From assembly GCA_900772435.1 (NCBI GenBank), contig CAAHEM010000026.1, positions 1 to 39,487 of the forward strand: a stretch of DNA of 39,487 nt, read 5' to 3'. This stretch comes from Bacilli bacterium. GTDB lineage: Bacteria > Bacillota_I > Bacilli_A > RF39 > UBA660. A model generated the notes under the pieces. The model worked only from the letters and a program-made list of their open reading frames with translations, made no database searches and was not told where the DNA came from. The translations under genes were made by a program, and so were the position numbers. Of the stretch, positions 1 to 7,285 are shown one piece after another; the first letter of the stretch is position 1, and each line of letters begins with the position of its first letter.

Positions 1-1
1 G

Positions 2-1126
2 GGACAAGTTAGTCAGGTTAAACCTGAATTTCAATATGATAGAAAACAAACTATATCTAATTGTGAACGTTATATAACACCATTATTAAAAGAAAAAGAG
101 AATTTGATTCTTAATGCTGAAGAGAGACTTAATAGTTTAGAATATGATGTGTTTTCTAGTATAAAAGAAGAAGTTAAGAAGTATATTAGCAGTCTTCAAA
201 AAGTATCTAATTATATAGCTTATTATGATGTTATGCAGTCTTTTGCGACAGTAGCTGAAGAATCTAATTTTGTAAAACCAACTATTAATGATGAAGGAAT
301 TGTAGAAATTATTGGTGGACGTCATCCGGTTGTTGAAAGTGTTATAGATGGAGAATATATTGATAATGATGTTATTCTTGATAGTAATACTAATATACTT
401 ATAATAACTGGGCCTAATATGAGTGGTAAAAGTACTTATATGAGAGAGTTTGGTATTATAGCTATACTTAATCAAATAGGTTCATATGTTCCAGCTACTA
501 AGTGTAATTTACCTATATTTGATAAGATATTTACTCGTATAGGAGCAAGTGATGATTTAGTAGGTGGAGAAAGTACTTTCATGGTTGAAATGAAAGAGAG
601 CGCTTATGCTTTATTAAATGCCACATCAAAGAGCTTAATATTATTTGATGAGTTAGGTCGTGGTACTAGTACGTATGATGGTATGAGTTTAGCTGGAGCT
701 ATAATAGATTATATTGCTACTAAAGTTAAATGTAAGACATTATTTTCAACACATTATCATGAACTTACTGATATGGAAAATAAACTTCCTGGTATACGTA
801 ATGTGCATGTATCAATTGATGAAACAGATGGAGATATTACATTCCTTCATAAAGTTATGGATGGTCCTGTAGATAAAAGTTATGGTATAAATGTAGCAAA
901 GCTTGCTAACTTGCCAATAACTGTTATAGATAAAGCAAATGAATTATTAGAAGAATATGAAAATAATGATTTGAAGCCTCGTAAAAAAATAACTCAGTTT
1001 CAACTCGATTTAGATACTAAAAGTGATGAATTAAGAGATTATATTAAGACAATAAATCCTTTAGAGGTTACTCCAATTGAGGCTTTAGTTATTTTAGATA
1101 AAATTAAAAAGAAATGTGAGGAATAA
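2..1126 (+). CDS. mutS: DNA mismatch repair ATPase MutS, C-terminal part (5' end outside window)
   Basis: MutS recognises mismatches and uses ATP to start repair. The reading frame is open from base 2, so the gene begins upstream of the window and only about 374 C-terminal residues are seen. Visible in order are the end of the clamp/lever region (PEFQYDRKQT, ITPLLKEKE), the Walker A loop TGPNMSGKST near base 410, the Walker B region LILFDELGRGTSTYDG, and the switch histidine motif FSTHYHEL. The tail ends with TPIEALVILDKIKKK, matching the usual MutS C-terminus. This motif order is specific to MutS and excludes the MutS2 family. The stop lies 2 bases before the next start, so the two downstream unknown genes are probably co-transcribed. 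No mutL follows in the window. Confidence 0.96.
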   Translation, partial: GQVSQVKPEFQYDRKQTISNCERYITPLLKEKENLILNAEERLNSLEYDVFSSIKEEVKKYISSLQKVSNYIAYYDVMQSFATVAEESNFVKPTINDEGIVEIIGGRHPVVESVIDGEYIDNDVILDSNTNILIITGPNMSGKSTYMREFGIIAILNQIGSYVPATKCNLPIFDKIFTRIGASDDLVGGESTFMVEMKESAYALLNATSKSLILFDELGRGTSTYDGMSLAGAIIDYIATKVKCKTLFSTHYHELTDMENKLPGIRNVHVSIDETDGDITFLHKVMDGPVDKSYGINVAKLANLPITVIDKANELLEEYENNDLKPRKKITQFQLDLDTKSDELRDYIKTINPLEVTPIEALVILDKIKKKCEE

Positions 1127-1128
1127 TT

Positions 1129-1731
1129 ATGTTAGATAGTGTTAATGATGTAATTATAGAACAAACTATTAAAAGTTATATGTCTGATGAAAGTGTTACT
1201 ATTGAGGGAGCTATTAGTGATGCTAATGATCTTGTTGATGTTAAAACTTCTGTAATGTTTAATATTCTTGATGAGGCTGAAAAAATTGAAAAATATAGAA
1301 AAGCAACATTAAGAGATATGTACGCTAATAGAATAGTGTTAACTCTTTTAGGAAAAATAAATTCGATTTTACCACTTTCAAGTGATGGATTAAGAGATGT
1401 AGAAGAATATAAAAGATTAGTAGAAATACTAAAAAGAGATATTGAAGAATTAAAGAAAGATAAAAAAACTCTTAATGAAGTTAAAAAAGCAATAATAAGA
1501 TTATCTCGTGCAGGTACTTTACAATGTAATTCTAGAATTAATTTGCTTTTAAAATTGTTAAATGACAAAAGAATTTCTATGGTTGAGTATTATAATCATG
1601 AACATACAATGGCAGAATGTTCTAGTTCAGGTATTACATACATATCTAATAAAGAAGTAAAAGATGATATAGAAAGTTCAAATAGAGATATTATGAAATT
1701 AAAAAAGTCGTTGGGTTTGGAGAGAAAATAA
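1129..1731 (+). CDS. Hypothetical protein, helical/coiled-coil, downstream of mutS
   Basis: This 200-residue protein is not recognised as any family. Residues about 80-125 are rich in K, E and L with heptad-like spacing and probably form a coiled coil. There is no signal peptide or membrane segment, so it should be cytosolic. The start is ATG at 1129, 2 bases after the mutS stop, with GAGG inside the last mutS codons as ribosome site. The next gene starts 1 base after its stop, so the three form one transcription unit. A function cannot be given. Codon use matches the neighbours. Confidence 0.8.
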   Translation: MLDSVNDVIIEQTIKSYMSDESVTIEGAISDANDLVDVKTSVMFNILDEAEKIEKYRKATLRDMYANRIVLTLLGKINSILPLSSDGLRDVEEYKRLVEILKRDIEELKKDKKTLNEVKKAIIRLSRAGTLQCNSRINLLLKLLNDKRISMVEYYNHEHTMAECSSSGITYISNKEVKDDIESSNRDIMKLKKSLGLERK

Positions 1732-1732
1732 T

Positions 1733-2212
1733 ATGGATTTTGGTGTTTCAAGTATAATTTTAGAAAGTGCTAAAGGCAAAAATAGAAGTGCCTTAAAAAC
1801 TATGTATAATGCAAAAAGAGATCTTGCAAGACTTAGATTTTCTTCTGCGTTTAGTTCTAATTTAAGAATGCAAAGAGATGTTTTGTTGACTTTAGATGCT
1901 CTTGCTACTAAAAACTTAAGAGAATTAAGAAAGGATAGAGCAAATTTAAATTATTTGGGTGAATTAATAGACTCTGGTTCTCTTAGAGGTGATTATATAT
2001 TTGATGAAAATTTTCTTTCATTGATAGAAAGCATTGGCATTAAAGATAGTGAGATAGAAACAAACTTTAATAAAAAATATGAATCTACATTTTATATTTC
2101 AAGAGGTATTAGATATGTTAATCCTGAAGCTAAAGATGATGTAAGTGAAAAGATGGATAAAATGATAGATGCTAAAATGGAGTTAATTAGAAGTGTAAAT
2201 AATAAAGTATAA
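1733..2212 (+). CDS. Hypothetical protein, basic helical
   Basis: This 159-residue protein is not recognised. It is predicted mainly helical, with many Lys and Arg residues in the first 90 residues (for example NAKRDLARLRF) and an acidic/basic helical tail. No membrane segment or signal peptide is seen. It begins 1 base after the preceding stop with GGAGAG as ribosome site, so it is translated from the mutS transcript. With the gene before it, it forms a pair of lineage-type unknowns behind mutS; their order alone does not show a repair role. Confidence 0.8.
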   Translation: MDFGVSSIILESAKGKNRSALKTMYNAKRDLARLRFSSAFSSNLRMQRDVLLTLDALATKNLRELRKDRANLNYLGELIDSGSLRGDYIFDENFLSLIESIGIKDSEIETNFNKKYESTFYISRGIRYVNPEAKDDVSEKMDKMIDAKMELIRSVNNKV

Positions 2213-2214
2213 AC

Positions 2215-2243
2215 TTGTAAATCTATGTTTTAAATTGTATAAT
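2215..2243 (+). promoter_or_regulatory. Sigma-A type promoter for the first pilin-like gene
   Basis: TTGTAA (2215-2220), a 17-base spacer and TATAAT (2238-2243) lie between the last gene of the mutS unit and the pilin-like gene, giving a start near 2250 and a short leader with GAGGTG as ribosome site. Confidence 0.7.
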
Positions 2244-2275
2244 TATTTGGTAAAATAATAATAGAGGTGAAATAT

Positions 2276-3094
2276 TTGAAAAATAAAAGTGGATTTACAT
2301 TAGTAGAATTATTGGTTGTACTAGCATTAATATCTATTTTGACTTTAATAGCTGTACCAGCAGCTATTAGATTATATAATAATGGTGTTAGAAAGGAAAT
2401 GTCAGTACAAGAAAGTGAAGTTAAAAATGCTTCTAATATATTTATATCTGATTATTGTATAGATAGTGTTGATGATGTTGGTTGTCCTGAAACTTTAACT
2501 GAACAAAATTATGTTTGTCTTAGTGACTTACAAGATAGTAAGATTAAATATATTAAAAAGGTTTTATATAAGAGTACAGCATGTGATGGGGTAATCGTTT
2601 ATAGTGGAGATGATTATGATGAATCTAAAGCATATTTATTTTGCGGGTATGATGGTAATGATTTTGAATATGTAACTGATAAGAGTTATTATGTTACTAA
2701 GTATTCTAGTTGTTTTGTAAATAATCCAAAGCCTACTGATACGACTGATCCTGAACCTAGTAACCCAAAAAAACCAGATCCAATTGAGCCAGATCCAATT
2801 GAGCCAGTGGAACCGGTTGATCCAACAGAACCAACAGAACCTGATACTCCAACTAAGAAAAAGATAACAATTACATATATTGATCAAAATTTATCTTGCC
2901 CATCAGGTATTGAATATTACTATCAAAACTATTACTTTACTTGCCATATGAGTTCTAGAGTAATAATAACTGTTAATGGTACAAAATATACTATAAAAGA
3001 AGCTTTAAATGGTGGACATGTTACTATGGATGAACTTATAGAAGCAGGATTTAAACCAACAAAAGATAGTAGTAAAGATTATGCTACTGAATAA
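2276..3094 (+). CDS. Type IV pilin-like protein with Pro-rich stalk
   Basis: The N-terminus KNKSG/FTLVELLVVLALI is a class III prepilin peptidase site (Gly at -1, Phe at +1, Glu at +5) followed by the usual hydrophobic helix. The processed protein would sit in the membrane or enter a pilus. The start chosen is TTG at 2276, because GAGGTG is spaced correctly for it; an upstream GTG at 2267 is the ribosome site itself. The head (to about residue 150) has several Cys residues. A stalk of about 40 residues rich in Pro, Glu and Asp (DPIEP units) follows, then a small C-terminal domain of about 75 residues with two Cys. It has its own promoter and terminator. No pilus ATPase, platform protein or prepilin peptidase lies in the window, so assembly depends on genes elsewhere. 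The function of the C-terminal domain is unknown. Confidence 0.85.
   Translation: MKNKSGFTLVELLVVLALISILTLIAVPAAIRLYNNGVRKEMSVQESEVKNASNIFISDYCIDSVDDVGCPETLTEQNYVCLSDLQDSKIKYIKKVLYKSTACDGVIVYSGDDYDESKAYLFCGYDGNDFEYVTDKSYYVTKYSSCFVNNPKPTDTTDPEPSNPKKPDPIEPDPIEPVEPVDPTEPTEPDTPTKKKITITYIDQNLSCPSGIEYYYQNYYFTCHMSSRVIITVNGTKYTIKEALNGGHVTMDELIEAGFKPTKDSSKDYATE
2774..2803 (+). repeat. 15-base tandem repeat in the pilin stalk
   Basis: The unit CCAGATCCAATTGAG occurs twice with no mismatch, encoding the two PDPIE units of the stalk. Slippage here would change stalk length in steps of five residues without a frameshift. Confidence 0.85.
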
Positions 3095-3120
3095 AAGAAT
3101 AGAAAATCTATTCTTTTTTT
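3093..3120 (+). terminator. Intrinsic terminator after the first pilin-like gene
   Basis: AAAAGAATAGA pairs with TCTATTCTTTT around a 3-base loop and runs into a T tract, directly after the stop codon. Confidence 0.8.
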
Positions 3121-3128
3121 ATAGCTTG

Positions 3129-3145
3129 TGATAAAATATAATATA
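3129..3145 (+). promoter_or_regulatory. Extended -10 promoter giving a probably leaderless mRNA
   Basis: TG-A-TAAAAT (TG at 3129-3130, hexamer 3132-3137) is an extended -10 element without a clear -35. Seven bases downstream is position 3144, next to the ATG at 3145. There is no ribosome site between them. A second candidate hexamer TATAAT at 3137-3142 would start transcription inside the gene. Confidence 0.55.
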
Positions 3146-5007
3146 TGAAGAATTTTAAAAAATATAAATTATACTTATATATCTTTTTATTTGTTTTAAC
3201 AGAAGAAATTATTTTCTCTTTTTTGACATATAAAAATATTAGTATTTATCATATATTATTTAGTTTATTATATTCATTTGTTATGTATTTTATATATTTA
3301 TTTTTAAATAATAAAAAAGCTGTTTTATATTTTTTAAATACATGTCTTTTCATTATTTTTATATCCAATTATTTATATTATATAAATTATTTATCTTTTA
3401 TTAGAATGGATGTATTATTTAAATCTATAAAAGTTGTTTATTTTTCTAATAATATATTTGAAATGATTAAGAATAATGTTTTTGATATAGTTTTGCTTAT
3501 AATACCTTTTATTTTAATAAGTTATTTAATAAATAAAAATAAAGAAAAAAATAAATTTAGTTATAAGTATTTAATTCTTGTTTTTCCTTTATATTTAATA
3601 CCAATTCTTTTTATGCTTTTCGATAATAATAGTGATATATATTCATATAGAAAATTATATACTAATGTTAATTTTCCTATTAAGAATTTAAGTTCTTTTG
3701 GAGTATTAACTTCTATTAGATTAGATACTCAAAGATATGTATTTGGATTTAAAGATAAAAGTTTTTCAGTAACTATTAATGATAAAAAATATAGTAGTGA
3801 TGAATATAATGTTACTAATATTGAGTTTAAAGATACAAATAACGAAGAAATAAAAGAAATAAATAGTTATATTAGTAATAATGAGCCAACTAAGAAAAAT
3901 GTATATACTGGATTATTAAAAGATAAAAATGTTATATTTATATTAGCCGAGTCATTTAATAGTATTGCGATTAATAAAGATATTACACCAAACTTATATA
4001 AACTTTATAGTGAAGGATTTACTTTTGATAATTTTTATAATCCTTTATTTCCTGTTTCTACTGCGGATGGACAATATATGAGTGATATATCTCTTTTTCC
4101 ATCTGATATAGTGCATAGTTTAGAAAATTGTAATAAGAGTTATTATCCATATTCTTTAGGAAATGTTTTTTCTAATCGTGGATATAAAACATATTCATAT
4201 CATGATTACTTATATAATTATTATGATAGAGATAAATATTATCCTAATATGGGATTTAGCGTTTATAAAGGAATAGGAAATGGCCTTAACATGAAAGATA
4301 CTAGAAGTGACTATGATATGGTTAATGCTAGTATTGATGAGTTTACTCGCGAAGAAAAATTTATGACATATTATCTAACTATTTCAGGACATGCTCCTTA
4401 TAACAGTAGTAATAAAATGTCAGTTAAAAATTATGATAAGTTAAGTAAATATAATTATAGTGATACAGTTAAATATTATTTATCAACTCAAATAGAACTT
4501 GATAAGATGATAGGTTTATTATTTGAAAAGTTAGAAAAAGCTAAGAAGTTAGATGATACTGTTATAGTGTTAATTCCTGATCATGTACCATATGGTTTAA
4601 CAATAGATGAAATGAATGAAATATCTACTTTTAAAAGAGATAATGAGTTTGAAAAGTATAGATCTGTTTTAACAATATATAATAAAGACATAAACAAATA
4701 TAAAAGTAATGATAACTATTGTTCTAATATAGATATTTTACCAACATTACTTAATTTATTTGGAGTAGAGTATGATTCTAGATTAATGATGGGTAGAGAT
4801 ATTTTATCTAATAATGATGGTATGATTGTGTTTGGCAATAGAAATATAGTTACTAAGGATTATAAATATTCTAATATGAATGAATATATAGAAGGAGATA
4901 TGTCTTTAGATGAAATAAAAGATATTAAAAATAATATATATATGAAATATAGAATATCAAGATTAATGTTAGAGAATGATTATTATAGATATTTATTTAA
5001 AAATTAG
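3145..5007 (+). CDS. LTA synthase-like membrane sulfatase / phosphoglycerol transferase
   Basis: This 620-residue protein has about five N-terminal membrane helices (residues 8-160) and an extracellular sulfatase-fold domain (about 260-600), the build of lipoteichoic acid synthases. Residues matching the LtaS metal and active site are seen: Glu269 in FILAESF, the Thr306 nucleophile in PVSTADGQ, Arg362 in YYDRDKYY, His416 in ISGHAPYN and Asp479-His480 in LIPDH. It probably transfers phosphoglycerol or a similar group from a lipid to a surface polymer. The exact substrate cannot be read from sequence. The gene stands alone between terminators. The ATG lacks a ribosome site and sits at the predicted transcription start. 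Its base composition, even lower in GC than its neighbours, fits a membrane protein. Confidence 0.88.
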   Translation: MKNFKKYKLYLYIFLFVLTEEIIFSFLTYKNISIYHILFSLLYSFVMYFIYLFLNNKKAVLYFLNTCLFIIFISNYLYYINYLSFIRMDVLFKSIKVVYFSNNIFEMIKNNVFDIVLLIIPFILISYLINKNKEKNKFSYKYLILVFPLYLIPILFMLFDNNSDIYSYRKLYTNVNFPIKNLSSFGVLTSIRLDTQRYVFGFKDKSFSVTINDKKYSSDEYNVTNIEFKDTNNEEIKEINSYISNNEPTKKNVYTGLLKDKNVIFILAESFNSIAINKDITPNLYKLYSEGFTFDNFYNPLFPVSTADGQYMSDISLFPSDIVHSLENCNKSYYPYSLGNVFSNRGYKTYSYHDYLYNYYDRDKYYPNMGFSVYKGIGNGLNMKDTRSDYDMVNASIDEFTREEKFMTYYLTISGHAPYNSSNKMSVKNYDKLSKYNYSDTVKYYLSTQIELDKMIGLLFEKLEKAKKLDDTVIVLIPDHVPYGLTIDEMNEISTFKRDNEFEKYRSVLTIYNKDINKYKSNDNYCSNIDILPTLLNLFGVEYDSRLMMGRDILSNNDGMIVFGNRNIVTKDYKYSNMNEYIEGDMSLDEIKDIKNNIYMKYRISRLMLENDYYRYLFKN

Positions 5008-5021
5008 TAATTAAGTTTATA

Positions 5022-5051
5022 TTGATTTATAACTCATAAATATTATATAAT
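5022..5051 (+). promoter_or_regulatory. Promoter of frr
   Basis: TTGATT (5022-5027), an 18-base spacer and TATAAT (5046-5051) precede frr, whose ribosome site is GGAGG at about 5064-5068. Confidence 0.6.
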
Positions 5052-5072
5052 TAATTTATCGATGGAGGAAAA

Positions 5073-5615
5073 ATGATAGACGAAAATGAAATTAAAAATA
5101 AGATGAATAAGGTTATTGAGAACTTAGAGAGTAGATTTACTACTATTAGAGCTGGAAGAGCTAATCCAAATATTTTACATGAAATTATGGTTGATTATTA
5201 TGGCACACCAACTCCAATTCAATCATTAGCTACTATTTCTATTCCAGAAGCTCGTGTTCTTTCTATTAAACCATTTGATAAATCATCTTTAAAAAATATA
5301 GAGAAAGCTATATATGAAGCTAATTTAGGTATAGCTCCAACTAATAATGGAGAAGTAATTATGCTTACAGTACCTGAGTTAACTGGTGAAACTAGACGTA
5401 ACTATGTTAAACAAGCATCAACAATGGCAGAAGAAGCTAAAGTTGCTCTTAGAAATATAAGACAAGATGAAAACAACAAAATTAAAAAAGATGAAGAACT
5501 AAGAGAAGATGAAAGAGATATGTGTCTTGATATAGTTCAAGAAATGATTGAAAAATTCAATAAAATAGTTGATGAAAAATTTAAAGAAAAAGAAAATGAA
5601 CTTACTAGTATTTAG
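5073..5615 (+). CDS. frr: Ribosome recycling factor
   Basis: RRF splits the post-termination ribosome with EF-G. The 180-residue length is close to the usual 185. Family signatures are present: FTTIRAGRANPNIL near residue 22, VDYYGTPTPIQSLATISIPE near 40-60, and the C-terminal helix RDMCLDIVQEMIEKFNKIVDE. In most Firmicutes frr follows pyrH and precedes uppS; here it has its own promoter and terminator, and uppS is 14 kb away. Start ATG at 5073 is fixed by GGAGG five bases upstream. Confidence 0.97.
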   Translation: MIDENEIKNKMNKVIENLESRFTTIRAGRANPNILHEIMVDYYGTPTPIQSLATISIPEARVLSIKPFDKSSLKNIEKAIYEANLGIAPTNNGEVIMLTVPELTGETRRNYVKQASTMAEEAKVALRNIRQDENNKIKKDEELREDERDMCLDIVQEMIEKFNKIVDEKFKEKENELTSI

Positions 5616-5627
5616 TAAGTTTTTTTG
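5600..5627 (+). terminator. Terminator of frr, overlapping its stop codon
   Basis: ACTTACTA (5600-5607) pairs with TAGTAAGT (5613-5620) and is followed by seven T. The last frr codons are part of the stem. Confidence 0.85.
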
Positions 5628-5634
5628 TTATAAT
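5626..5634 (+). promoter_or_regulatory. Extended -10 promoter of the unknown four-gene operon
   Basis: TGT-TATAAT (5626-5634) immediately follows the frr terminator; no good -35 is seen. The ribosome site AGGTGA of the first gene lies near 5653. Confidence 0.6.
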
Positions 5635-5668
5635 TAGTTTGATAATAGAGAGTAGGTGAACTTAAGAT

Positions 5669-7081
5669 ATGTATTCTAATGAAAAGGTTAAACCATCTTA
5701 TGATAAGTTTACTGCGTATTTAAAAAAACATATTAAAGAGTTAAAAAGTCAACTTGAAGACTATGAAAAGAAAGCTAATTATAGTGAAGTTATTAGTGAA
5801 CTTAGAGATAATCCTAGTTTAGATATGATATTAAAAGAAAGAGAGTCTTTAATATCATTAAACCCTTTATTTGATTCTCAATTTAAACTAATAGATTTTT
5901 TTGTTATGAGAAATGCTAGTGAAGCTCCTCAAGTAACATCAACAATTAGATCAATTTTAGAATCTGATGAAGTTAAAAACTTTGATACTAAAGTATCTAG
6001 TTCATTTAATGTTTCAGCAATAAGAGAAGAATTAGAACAATATACTAGTCTTTTAAATGGTGTTAACTTAGATATAGATTTCTTAGTAAGTGTTCTTGAT
6101 AAAAGTACTTTAACTGAAGAAGAAAAGTTAGATGTATTATCTAAAAATGCATTTGATAGAATTCCAGTTAAAAAAATAGATGAAAGTTTAAAAGAAGAAA
6201 AAGAAAAATCTATTGAAGAAGAGATGACTATAAAAGTTAATGAAACAACTCCTCAAGAAGAGATGGTTGATATTAGTAAATTAAATGATAGATTCATGAT
6301 TAGTATGCCTGTTATTGATGATATTAAGAAAACATATAGTTATTTAATTAAAAATAAGAATGATAAGCAACTTGCTTACGCTAGTTCAATATTTAGACTT
6401 TTTGATTTTGGAGAGTTATCACCGGAAGAAGCTATAAATTATTCTAATGAAATAGTTATGTCTTTATATTTAGAAATAATAAATTATTCAAAAGAAATTA
6501 GTGGTTTAATAGAAAAAGCTGTTGATGGTAAATTATCTGTTAGTGATTCCCAATATTTAGAATTGTGTATAACAGATGAAGAAAATTATATTATGCAGTT
6601 TAGTAGTCTTGTTAAGATGAAAGAAGAAGAAAAGAAAAAAGAAGAAGAAACTAAAACTGATGAAGATAAAAAATTATTATTCTTAGCTGATGGAAGAGGA
6701 AAGTGTTTACTTGATTTTACTGGATTTAAGAGTACTGAAGTAGAAACTTTATTTGATAAATGTAGAAGAGGACTTAAAAGAAAAGAATATAGATTAGGTC
6801 CTGGATCTAATTTTAGTGTTATTATGAATAATGTTTCTAAAACGGCTTGTTCATATGTAACTCTTTCAGATAGATTTAATCTAGTTATAGATGTTTCACA
6901 TATAGGAGAAGCACATGATAGAGCTATAGGAATAGCTACTAGAAATCAGGAAGCTATTAATGATTACATAGAACTTGCCACTTCAAAACCAGAAGAGTTA
7001 TATGATGAACAAGAAGGAATAAGAAAAAGTATAGAAGAAAAATTAAATATACCAATGGAAGGAGATAAAGTAACATTATGA
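5669..7081 (+). CDS. Hypothetical protein, first gene of unknown four-gene operon
   Basis: This 470-residue protein is not recognised. The first 35 residues are a basic helix. The middle (about 165-200 and 315-335) is highly charged, with runs of Glu and Lys that look like flexible or coiled-coil linkers. The C-terminal 135 residues form a distinct, less charged domain with notable segments LADGRGKCLLDFTGF, DKCRRGLKRK, RLGPGSNFSV and LVIDVSHIGEAHDRAIGIA. The conserved-looking Gly, His and Arg there could be functional, but no family can be named. No signal or membrane segment is present. It overlaps the next start by 4 bases (ATGA), implying translational coupling. Confidence 0.8.
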   Translation: MYSNEKVKPSYDKFTAYLKKHIKELKSQLEDYEKKANYSEVISELRDNPSLDMILKERESLISLNPLFDSQFKLIDFFVMRNASEAPQVTSTIRSILESDEVKNFDTKVSSSFNVSAIREELEQYTSLLNGVNLDIDFLVSVLDKSTLTEEEKLDVLSKNAFDRIPVKKIDESLKEEKEKSIEEEMTIKVNETTPQEEMVDISKLNDRFMISMPVIDDIKKTYSYLIKNKNDKQLAYASSIFRLFDFGELSPEEAINYSNEIVMSLYLEIINYSKEISGLIEKAVDGKLSVSDSQYLELCITDEENYIMQFSSLVKMKEEEKKKEEETKTDEDKKLLFLADGRGKCLLDFTGFKSTEVETLFDKCRRGLKRKEYRLGPGSNFSVIMNNVSKTACSYVTLSDRFNLVIDVSHIGEAHDRAIGIATRNQEAINDYIELATSKPEELYDEQEGIRKSIEEKLNIPMEGDKVTL

Positions 7082-7278
7082 AAATAGAAAATAGTGATGA
7101 TTTTTTCTATAGTATTAGAAATGATTGTTTAAAATTAATTTATAAAAAGAATGTTGATTTAGATTTATTATCTTTTGAAGTTGGTTGTAATACTGAAACA
7201 CTAATAAAATTATTTGATAAAAAGAATGATAACTTACTTATATATCTTAGAATATATAATACTTTGGTAGAATGGTAG
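7078..7278 (+). CDS. Small hypothetical protein, possible helix-turn-helix
   Basis: This is a 66-residue protein. Its segment LDLLSFEVGCNTETLIKLF followed by LLIYLRIYNTLVEW resembles the helix-turn-helix core of Cro/CI-like regulators (turn near VGCNTE), though this is a weak visual match and no family is certain. It overlaps the preceding gene by 4 bases and is followed within 8 bases by the next, so it belongs to the same operon. If it is a DNA-binding protein it could regulate this operon. Confidence 0.65.
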   Translation: MKIENSDDFFYSIRNDCLKLIYKKNVDLDLLSFEVGCNTETLIKLFDKKNDNLLIYLRIYNTLVEW

Positions 7279-7285
7279 GTGTAAT

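Noticed and set aside
2636..2887. Antisense frame rich in Trp over the pilin stalk
   Set aside because: It is the complement of the Pro-rich codons, has no ribosome site and crosses a well-supported gene.
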